Below the pieces are notes generated by a model. It had not been told where the DNA came from, ran no database searches, and saw only the letters and a list, made by a program, of their open reading frames with translations. A program made the translations under genes and the position numbers. A stretch of 44,319 nt of DNA, taken from NCBI GenBank assembly GCA_016875015.1, contig VGSJ01000017.1:1-44319 (forward strand). Reading direction: 5' to 3'. This stretch comes from Deltaproteobacteria bacterium. GTDB taxonomy: Bacteria > Desulfobacterota > Desulfobaccia > Desulfobaccales > 0-14-0-80-60-11. Each line of letters begins with the position of its first letter. Within the stretch, counting starts at the first letter, position 1. Of this stretch, positions 38,322 through 44,319 are shown in pieces.

Positions 38322-40334
38322 TCAAGCCGTCACCTCCGCCAGCATCCCGGCGATGTCCTGCTCGATGCTCTTGAGGTCGGCCTCGATCTCCGCCAGGGGC
38401 CGGGGCGGGGTGTATTGATAAAAGTGGCGGTTGAAATTGATCTCGTAGCCCACCCTGGTCTTGGACTCGTCCACCCAGGCATCCGGCACGTGGGGCAGGA
38501 CCTCCCGCCGCAGATACTCAATCACGTCCTCTTTGAGGGGCACGTTTTCGTAATCCCGCAGCTCGGGGGCAGGCTCGGGGTGGCCGGAGGCCGCGGTGCA
38601 GACGTCCGCGGTCTCATCCCGCTCGGACAGCGCCGCCAGGATCGCCTTGAACAGCGGGGCCGGGACCACAACCCCGGCCTTCCGGAAGGCCGCCTTTACC
38701 AGTGCCGTGAACTCCTCCCGGTTCTTGAGCACCCCCTGAGGGTCGAGGGTAGCGAGGGCTGCGAGTATGGCCTTCTGGAGTTCCAGCCCCGCGGCGATTT
38801 CGGCCCGGGCTGCCTTGGAGTCCACCCGTTTTTTACTGATGGCGAGCCGCTCGAAGGCCGGAGTCTGTTCCAGTCGCGCCAGACGATCCGGGGTCGCCGC
38901 GAAGTTGAGTTTCAAGGGGCGTTCCACGGTGAGCCGCCGGTAGCCGAAGTCCTGGTTGTCGAAGATGCGGACGTACCGGTTATCCTGATGCGCCCCGTAG
39001 AGACGGGTAATCTCCGCGCCCTGATCCTCGCAGACCTCGTTGCGCTTGTTGCCCAGGCTTTTGCGCATCTTTTTGAAAAAGCTGGTGCCGTCCACCAGCT
39101 GAATCTTGCCGCGCCGGCCCCGCACCTTGCGGTTGGTGACAATCCACAGGTAGGTATAGATGCCGGTGTTGTAAAACAATTGATCCGGCAGCGCCACGAT
39201 GGCCTCCAGCCAGTCCTTTTCGATGATCCAGCGCCGAATTTCGCTCTCGCCGGAGCCCGCCGCGCCCGTGAACAACGGCGAGCCGTTGAAGACAATCGCC
39301 AGACGCGTCCCGCCCTCCCTGGGGTCCTTCATCTTGCTGATCATGTGCTGGAGGAAGATCAGCGAGCCGTCGTTAATGCGGGGCAGCCCGGCGCCAAAGC
39401 GGCCGCCAAAACCCTGCTCCTCGTGCTCGCGGCGGATGAACTGCTCCTCGGGCTTCCACTCCACCCCGAAGGGCGGATTGGCCAGCATGTAATCGAACTT
39501 GTACCGGGGGAAATGGTCGTCGGTGAAGCTATTGCCGAAAGCGATGTGCTCGATCTCCTGGCCCTTGATCATCATATCCGAGCCGCAGATGGCATAGGCC
39601 TGGGCGTTGTAGTCCTGGCCGAAAACCTCTAAGCGGGCGTCGGGGTTGAGCTTGCGGACGTACTCCTCAGAGACCGAGAGCATCCCGCCCGTGCCGCAGG
39701 CCGGATCGTAGAGGGTCTTGACGATGCCCTTGGTGGTCAGCACGTCGGTGTCCGGCAGGAAAAGGAGGTTCACCATCAGACGGATGACTTCCCGGGGGGT
39801 GAAGTGGTCGCCCGCCTCTTCATTCGAGGCCTCATTAAACCGCCGGATGAGTTCCTCGAAGATATAGCCCATCTCGATGTTGGTCACCGTGTCGGGGTGC
39901 AGGTCGATCTCGGCGAATTTTAAGACGATGAGGTAAAGACGGTTGGCCTTGTCCAGCTTGCCGATGTGCTCCTCAAAGCCGAAGTGGTCAATAATTTCCC
40001 GGGCCCGGGTGGAGAAGCCCTTGATGTAGTAGGTGAGATTGGCGGCGATGTGGTTGGGATCGCCCTTGAGTTTCTCAAAGGTATAGCGGCTGGTGTTGTA
40101 GAAGGGGACACCGGAGACCCGGCACAGGATCGGTTCCAAGTCCTTGATCTTGCCGCCCTGGCGGCGCTTGAGTTCAGCGAGGACTTTGTCCTTGGTGGGC
40201 TCCAGCACACAGTCGAGCCGCCGCAGGACGGTCAGGGGGAGCATGACATCTTTATATTGGTTGGGCCGGTACGGCCCGCGCAGCAGGTCGGCCACCGACC
40301 AGATGAAGCTGACTTTATCGCTGAAGTTGTTCAT
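38322..40334 (-). CDS. hsdM: Type I DNA methyltransferase subunit HsdM
   Basis: A 670-residue N6-adenine methylase. The N-terminal helical domain starts FSDKVSFIWSVADLLRG. The catalytic domain has the SAM-binding motif DPACGTGGML (about 230) and NPPFGVEW (about 285). Further conserved segments are HFTPREVIRLMVNLL and GIYTYLWIV. The long C-terminal extension, including NVPLKEDVIEYLRREVLPHV and INFNRHFYQY, is typical of this HsdM subgroup. Together with HsdS it modifies self DNA. The XRE gene lies 29 bases upstream, so they are probably co-transcribed. Confidence 0.95.
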   Translation of the reverse strand: MNNFSDKVSFIWSVADLLRGPYRPNQYKDVMLPLTVLRRLDCVLEPTKDKVLAELKRRQGGKIKDLEPILCRVSGVPFYNTSRYTFEKLKGDPNHIAANLTYYIKGFSTRAREIIDHFGFEEHIGKLDKANRLYLIVLKFAEIDLHPDTVTNIEMGYIFEELIRRFNEASNEEAGDHFTPREVIRLMVNLLFLPDTDVLTTKGIVKTLYDPACGTGGMLSVSEEYVRKLNPDARLEVFGQDYNAQAYAICGSDMMIKGQEIEHIAFGNSFTDDHFPRYKFDYMLANPPFGVEWKPEEQFIRREHEEQGFGGRFGAGLPRINDGSLIFLQHMISKMKDPREGGTRLAIVFNGSPLFTGAAGSGESEIRRWIIEKDWLEAIVALPDQLFYNTGIYTYLWIVTNRKVRGRRGKIQLVDGTSFFKKMRKSLGNKRNEVCEDQGAEITRLYGAHQDNRYVRIFDNQDFGYRRLTVERPLKLNFAATPDRLARLEQTPAFERLAISKKRVDSKAARAEIAAGLELQKAILAALATLDPQGVLKNREEFTALVKAAFRKAGVVVPAPLFKAILAALSERDETADVCTAASGHPEPAPELRDYENVPLKEDVIEYLRREVLPHVPDAWVDESKTRVGYEINFNRHFYQYTPPRPLAEIEADLKSIEQDIAGMLAEVTA

Positions 40335-40363
40335 GGGCGGGTCTGTCCTCAGGCCAGGCAGAT

Positions 40364-40591
40364 TCAGTCAGGAATGCCCTGGGACAGGTTCAGCTTTCCT
40401 TGTTGAATCATGCCAGCGCAGAAGGCGTCGAATTGGGCCTTGCCCAGTTTTGAGGGTCGAACTTGCCCGTTTTCCCACCGGTTAATCGTGGCATAGCTGA
40501 CCCCCAAAGCCCGGGCCAAGTCCTCTTGACTCAGGGCCAGCTGCCGGCGCACGTCCTTTACCAGGGCTGGGTAGTCTCGGTTTTCTTTCAT
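40364..40591 (-). CDS. XRE-family HTH regulator upstream of hsdM
   Basis: A 75-residue single-domain protein. The helix-turn-helix (LALSQEDLARALGVSYATINRWENGQ split over residues 17-42) is of the Cro/C1 type, followed by a short tail FDAFCAGMIQQGKL. It is the first gene of the hsdM-hsdS transcript and may act like a control protein that times methylase and nuclease expression after transfer. The direct evidence is the fold and the tight spacing only. Confidence 0.85.
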   Translation of the reverse strand: MKENRDYPALVKDVRRQLALSQEDLARALGVSYATINRWENGQVRPSKLGKAQFDAFCAGMIQQGKLNLSQGIPD

Positions 40592-40800
40592 AGTCCAAAG
40601 CCTTTCTGGCGGTGGGCCGCCATGGGAAACTGCACCACATAGATAGCATATGTTATTGCAAGTGTAAGGACTATATCAAGAGAAAAACAGGGGGACGGGT
40701 TGTAAATCGGATTGGGATCGATCTTTGAGGAGGCGGGCTCACGGGACCAACACCCTGGTGGGCAAACTGGGTCTGCCTGGGACGCCGGTTAGATCTGGGC
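40592..40800. other. Intergenic region upstream of the XRE gene
   Basis: The AT-rich part at 40630-40690 is the likely promoter zone of the restriction operon. No gene is visible. Confidence 0.4.
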
Positions 40801-40989
40801 TTATTTGATCCAAAACAGGAATCCTGCGATAAGGATCAGAGCCAGGACGGGAATGAGGCAACCCATGGCCGCCCCAATTTTGCGCTGCCGCCCCGACCTG
40901 GTCAAAGGGATGCCGATTTGCCGGCTGAGCCTCGCCTTGGCCTGGGAGATTCCCAGGAACCTTTTCCAGGAAAAACCACCTTTATTCAT
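40801..40989 (-). CDS. Small single-pass membrane protein
   Basis: A 62-residue protein from the ATG at 40989 (MNKGGFSWKRFLGISQAKAR). The basic N-terminal half is followed by one membrane helix, GAAMGCLIPVLALILIAGFLFW, near residues 38-60. The positive N-terminus predicts it stays inside. I know no family with certainty. It lies between the restriction system and the phage-like genes to the right. Confidence 0.5.
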   Translation of the reverse strand: MNKGGFSWKRFLGISQAKARLSRQIGIPLTRSGRQRKIGAAMGCLIPVLALILIAGFLFWIK

Positions 40990-41134
40990 GATTGCCAGCT
41001 TTCTTCCCAAGTTTGGGACACTCCCACCATACCACAAATGTTCCCCAAAAAGAGAACACCATTATCGGTTGTGGGGGCCAATTCCCCTATCTCCGACTAT
41101 CTCCGGGGATTGATGAAAGCGTACCACCAGATCC

Positions 41135-41458
41135 CTATCTCAACAGCCCGCACCGCCATCTCTTGTGGACGGTGCAATAACCGGCGCCCTCGTAATGGTG
41201 CCCGGAGGCATCCGGCAGCGGGGCCATGTGAGTGTCGTCATGGTAAGTCACGCCGTTGGGAATCCCCGTGGCATTGCAGCGTTCATGGTCATATCCTACT
41301 ACCCACCACGGGGCCCGGCAAACCTGGCACCGCCATTTAAGGCAGCCGGCCATGGACTCGCACCGGGGCTCCAGGTTGCAGCCCAGGTTGTCGGCGCAGG
41401 TGAAACAGGAATGCAGCCCGGGGAGGGTTCCAATTTTCTCAGCCGCCAAAGAGGTCAT
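41135..41458 (-). CDS. Cys/His-rich small protein
   Basis: A 107-residue protein with an excellent AGGAGG seven bases before the ATG. It has Cys/His pairs throughout: HSCFTCADNLGC, WRCQVCRAPWW and a C-terminal GYCTVHKRWRCG, consistent with one or two zinc sites. Function is unknown. It follows a strong terminator after the sigma-like gene, so it needs read-through or its own promoter. It resembles small zinc proteins of phages and islands only in a general way. Confidence 0.65.
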   Translation of the reverse strand: MTSLAAEKIGTLPGLHSCFTCADNLGCNLEPRCESMAGCLKWRCQVCRAPWWVVGYDHERCNATGIPNGVTYHDDTHMAPLPDASGHHYEGAGYCTVHKRWRCGLLR

Positions 41459-41479
41459 CGCCTTGCCTCCTAAAGAAGA

Positions 41480-41497
41480 GGGGGCCCGAAGGCCCCC
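41480..41497 (-). terminator. Rho-independent terminator between two island genes
   Basis: On the minus strand GGGGGCC-TTCG-GGCCCCC followed by TCTTCTTT, a textbook hairpin with a stable tetraloop. It lies 10 bases after the sigma-like gene stop and directly before the ribosome-binding site of the Cys-rich gene. Confidence 0.8.
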
Positions 41498-41506
41498 GGT
41501 AGTGGA

Positions 41507-42208
41507 TTATGCCGCCTCCTGCATCGCGCCGATAATGGCCCGCCCCCTTGCCGTAATCCTCAGAGCGTGACCCTTGCAGCCAGTGATGCCGCCGCCGTTT
41601 TCTATCAGTCCTTCCTTAATCGCTATGGACACCCGCTTAGAGACGCCTCCTGAACTGATATCAAGATGCCGTCTCAGTTGAGCCTGGTTCACTCCCTCAC
41701 CCATCTCGTAAATCGCCCGGACTATTTTTTCGGTCGCCTGCTTCGACCGGCGCCAGGTGTCGGGGCTGCTGGATCCTGACGCCCGTTGCTCGGCATTGCG
41801 CTCATCATTGTACCGTTGCCGGTTTGTGCGCCAGTCTCCCAGGTCATTTGACCGGCCGTACTTCGTGATGTATGCCCGCATGGCATGTTTGCATGTGTAA
41901 AACTGGAACCGGCGCTCACCGGCCCGGGGATGGCCGCCAAGCTCCACCAGCCGCAGGACCGCCTCCTGCACGCAATCTTCAGGGGCAATGTTCCATGGGC
42001 AATGGTGCCGAAAAAAGCGCTCAAAGGTAAACCAAGCCATTTTGTAGCAGCCCTCCGCATCGATGGGCCCGGGGACGCAGGTCCGTTTTTTGTAATTCAC
42101 CACGTAATAGCCACGCTTCAGGGCGTTCTTGGCTGTGGTCTTGGAGCAGTTTACCAGTGCCACGACTTCTTGCCAGGTCATCCCGGTGATGTCGACTTTG
42201 TCTTTCAT
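41507..42208 (-). CDS. Sigma-like/winged-helix regulatory protein of the island
   Basis: A 233-residue protein from the ATG at 42208, seven bases after GGAGG. Its N-terminus (ITGMTWQEVVALVNCSKTTAKNAL) looks like a helix-turn-helix. The middle resembles a sigma region 2 (IAPEDCVQEAVLRLVELGG, then RRFQFYTCKHAMRAYITKYG). The C-terminal part is a winged helix (NQAQLRRHLDISSGGVSKRVSIAIKEGLI, read as two segments). This domain set suggests a transcriptional regulator from a phage or island. No exact family is recognised. Its stop is followed by a strong terminator. Confidence 0.6.
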   Translation of the reverse strand: MKDKVDITGMTWQEVVALVNCSKTTAKNALKRGYYVVNYKKRTCVPGPIDAEGCYKMAWFTFERFFRHHCPWNIAPEDCVQEAVLRLVELGGHPRAGERRFQFYTCKHAMRAYITKYGRSNDLGDWRTNRQRYNDERNAEQRASGSSSPDTWRRSKQATEKIVRAIYEMGEGVNQAQLRRHLDISSGGVSKRVSIAIKEGLIENGGGITGCKGHALRITARGRAIIGAMQEAA

Positions 42209-42537
42209 TGCAGCCTCCATAAGTAATAATGTATTGATACTTATAGGGGATGCACTCAGTATGCCTAAGCACTCGAAATAACGTATATAATAGCGCCTTT
42301 AAAACTTAGTACGGTTAATAAGTTACGCATGTTGTTTTATAGTATTGCTTACAGATTGCGCCGTAATGCACTGACGATACAGTATTTTATACCCACCATA
42401 ACTCTTTTATTCGTAACAACCTTTTGTGTAATACGTAGTTAAAGTTACATGGTACAGTTTGCTTAACCCGTGGCATGGCAAAGTACAAGTAATTGCACGG
42501 AATTACAAACGTACAAACCAGTAACGCCGGTCTGACT

Positions 42538-42666
42538 CTAAGCAACGTGCCCGAGACAGTCAAACATCTCGTAGATCATCGCCAGCTGGCTGGGAATTTT
42601 GCAGAGCTCTCCCAGGTTTTCTGAGAGACTTTGCTCCTGGTAAAATGAAGCTTTTTTAACGGGGTA
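42538..42666 (-). pseudogene. Protein-like C-terminal fragment, unidentified
   Basis: A 42-codon frame without a start reads KKASFYQEQSLSENLGEL, then CKIPSQLAMIYEMFDCLGHV, ending TAG at 42538. The composition is clearly protein-like and helical. It appears to be the tail of a destroyed gene, possibly at the scar of the island's right end. I cannot name the family. Confidence 0.35.
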
Positions 42667-42805
42667 TCAGGAGGGAGATCTTGCGTTGAAGTGAGTGGTG
42701 TCCAATCGGAAATTAAATGGGGGGATACGAGATATACAGACAATATCACAAATTTCTAAGGAATTTCGATAAGTTTTGACAGTGGCAAGCGGTCTGCTAT
42801 TTCCC

Positions 42806-42937
42806 TTACTCCTTCTTAGCCACTGAAAAATCTTCAATCGTCTTGCTTGCCGTTCTCAGGTCCGGTTCTGTGAAGAAAACGCAATGGTGCACTATTCTCC
42901 TCCCCGCTACAATCGAATAACATATTGTTTTTATAAA
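42806..42937 (-). pseudogene. Second protein-like fragment, unidentified
   Basis: The minus-strand frame reads CYSIVAGRRIVHHCVFFTEP, then DLRTASKTIEDFSVAKKE, ending TAA at 42806. No start codon or ribosome-binding site fits. It has protein-like composition and probably derives from a different lost gene than the 42538 fragment. Confidence 0.35.
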
Positions 42938-42962
42938 AATACCTTGACTATCCAATAATATT

Positions 42963-44225
42963 GTGAAACTAATAAATAAATATCAACTCAAACCAAGGCT
43001 AACAACAATGGGGAAATCCCGGGCAAGCCCCGAACTTGGCAAGCAGCAAGGTTCCGTAAGCCCAGAATTCACCCGTCCCAATGATTTCCTCATCCCTATT
43101 TCTTCTTTTGCTAAACCCGAAGCTCGGCAAAAAATCGGACAGAAGGCAAGGCGATGGTCCTTATCTATCCGGAGAGAATTTCGCATCGCAGCGTTATTGA
43201 GCCTGGTGGTAATAGGCCCAACCACTTCCACGGCCGGCGGCCCCATTCATGGAGCCAAAGCCGCGGGTATGGGAACCGCCTTTGTGGCTGTGGCGGACGA
43301 CCCGTCGGCCATACTCCACAACCCCGCCGGCCTTGCCAACTTGAAGGGAACCAACTTGTACGGTGGTGGAACCGCCGTCATTCTCTCCAGCGAGTTTAAG
43401 AGCCCGGAAGGTGGTAGAGAAAGAACCGGCTTCCAGGTATTTCTCCCGCCTCACTTCTATGTCTCGTCAGACCTGGGGACAAATTCTCTGGTGCTGGGTC
43501 TGGGTCTGTATTCGCCCTTCGGAATCGGCGGGCGAAAATGGAGCGAACCCGGTCTGCCCCGGTTTGCTTCTACAGAAGGCACCATTGGAACCGTTTCCGC
43601 CAATCCTACCGTTGTGTGGCGGGTTCTGCCCCAGGTAGCGGTGGCAGCTGGGGTGGATATTCTGTATGCGTTCAACCGCATGGTGAAGATGGTGGACCAA
43701 CCTTTGCCGGGGGGTGGGGATGGCAGGCTCAGCTTCAAGGGCGACGGCTTGGGTTGGGGCTATAATTTCGGCCTGCTTGTTTTCCCAGGGGGAAAGGTCA
43801 GTTTTGGTTTTGCCTATAGGGACGCTATCAGAGTCAAACAGAAAGGAACCCTGGCCTTTGAAAGGATTGCCCCTCCCTTGCAGCCAGCCTTCGGGGGCGG
43901 GGTGTTTCGAACCGATGCCTCCATGGTGGTGCATTTCCCTGAGATCTTCAGCTGGGGCGTAGCCTTCCGGCCAACCGCCAAATTAACTTTGGCGGCCGAT
44001 GTGGAGTGGGTTCGGTGGTCGAGTTTCGACCAGACAATGCTGAATTTGAAAAGACAGGTTCCACAAGCCCGCTTTTTCAATATCCCCCTGGATTTTCGCT
44101 GGGAAGATTCGTGGCAGATAAAATTTGGGGGGGAATATAAAGTAAGTGAGAAGTTATCCTTACGGGCTGGCTACGCCTTTGTGGAAACTCCTGGTAATCG
44201 TTCAGGCCACATCTGCGAGTTGTAA
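42963..44225 (+). pseudogene. FadL/OmpP1-type outer-membrane channel, 3' end lost to an IS
   Basis: FadL-family proteins are outer-membrane beta barrels that pass hydrophobic compounds such as long-chain fatty acids or aromatics. After a signal-like stretch (RREFRIAALLSLVVIG) the mature start GGPIHGAKAAGMGTAFVAVADDPSAILHNPAGLA is diagnostic (conserved N-terminal plug and NPA motif, here quoted in part as ADDPSAILHNPAGLA). Many barrel strands follow up to LRAGYAFVETP near residue 410. The remaining residues (GNRSGHICEL) are encoded by the insertion sequence that starts near 44193, so the last strands are missing. The 5' end is also doubtful: the frame opens at a GTG, and about 70 residues before the signal sequence look non-native. 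Confidence 0.75.
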
Positions 44226-44319
44226 TTTCAAGGGCAATAGAGACGGAGCAAGTTGACCGGTCCGATGAGCTTGGATAGCCGCCACCACATATTCCACGAT
44301 ATTTCGGTCTTGCTGCCTC
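44193..44319 (-). mobile_element. End of an IS66-like insertion sequence (partial transposase)
   Basis: Reading leftwards, a transposase-like frame enters from the window edge (RNIVEYVVAAIQAHRTGQL, then APSLLP) and stops with TGA at 44202. This is the style of IS66-family TnpC C-termini. The FadL-like coding sequence breaks at about 44193, where GTAATCGTTCAGG begins; GTAA is the usual terminal tetranucleotide of IS66 elements. The rest of the element lies outside the window. Confidence 0.55.

Larger units (their letters stand above)
42209..42962. other. AT-rich non-coding region with coding debris
   Basis: Positions 42230-42530 are AT-rich with many GTAC, GTTAC and ACGTA motifs (for example GGTTAATAAGTTACGCATG and GTTAAAGTTACATGG). 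They could be promoter, operator or origin sequence. From 42538 onward two protein-like fragments appear on the minus strand, listed separately. A possible promoter for the FadL-like gene starts with TTGACT near 42945. Confidence 0.4.

Noticed and set aside
38058-39632. Plus-strand open frame of 524 codons opposite hsdM
   Set aside because: It is the antisense of a well-defined HsdM gene and has shadow-like composition.

Overview
The window reads as one chromosomal segment of a GC-rich Gram-negative bacterium. Diderm markers are a FadL/OmpP1-type outer-membrane protein and several lipobox lipoproteins. The mix of a Flp/Tad pilus locus, NarL-type two-component genes, a rubrerythrin-like ferritin and short palindromic repeats would suit a Desulfobacterota (deltaproteobacterial) lineage. 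That placement is inference; no taxonomic marker is present.

Region 1 (about 1-10,100) is a Flp/Tad pilus locus on the minus strand. Transcription runs from two Flp pilin genes, each followed by a 34-codon partner ORF, through tadV, cpaB/rcpC, tadZ/cpaE, tadA, tadB and tadC, then on to a REC-PAS-histidine kinase and a NarL-type regulator. Secretin (rcpA/cpaC) and tadE/F/G genes are absent. A TPR (tadD-like) stub downstream of tadC runs into a 174-bp inverted-repeat element.

Region 2 (10,100-15,270) holds short palindromic repeats, an AAA+ ATPase with an N-terminal winged helix, a small lipoprotein, an MBL-fold hydrolase and a ferritin-like protein. A second, inverted 174-bp element follows and abuts the remains of a beta-helix adhesin gene.

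Region 3 (15,309-31,080) is a site-specific integrative element of about 15.7 kb in a tRNA-Pro(GGG) gene. It is bounded by identical 48-bp direct repeats made of the 3' half of that tRNA. It carries an integrase, a MerR/AlpA-like small DNA-binding protein, a winged-helix replication-like protein beside a palindrome cluster, an HNH nuclease, candidate small and large terminase subunits, portal, scaffold-like protein, major capsid protein, cement-like protein, minor head protein and a connector candidate. AT-rich cargo includes two paralogous secreted/lipoproteins and a CoiA-like nuclease. I see no tail, tape-measure, baseplate, fibre or lysis gene. This is the layout of a capsid-forming phage satellite (cf-PICI-like), here with a head module that looks podovirus-like. 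It is the most interesting object in the window.

Region 4 (31,081-about 42,500) begins with a second tyrosine integrase directly against the same tRNA fragment, so two elements appear stacked at one tRNA. It carries a complete type I restriction-modification system (XRE regulator, HsdM, HsdS, HsdR). A BrnT/BrnA toxin-antitoxin pair and a GxxExxY protein sit inside that system. Then come a Cys-rich small protein and a sigma-like/winged-helix protein. No right-hand attachment repeat was found.

Region 5 (about 42,500-44,319) contains coding-like debris and a FadL-family gene cut short by the end of an insertion sequence whose transposase tail looks like the IS66 family; that element continues beyond the window.
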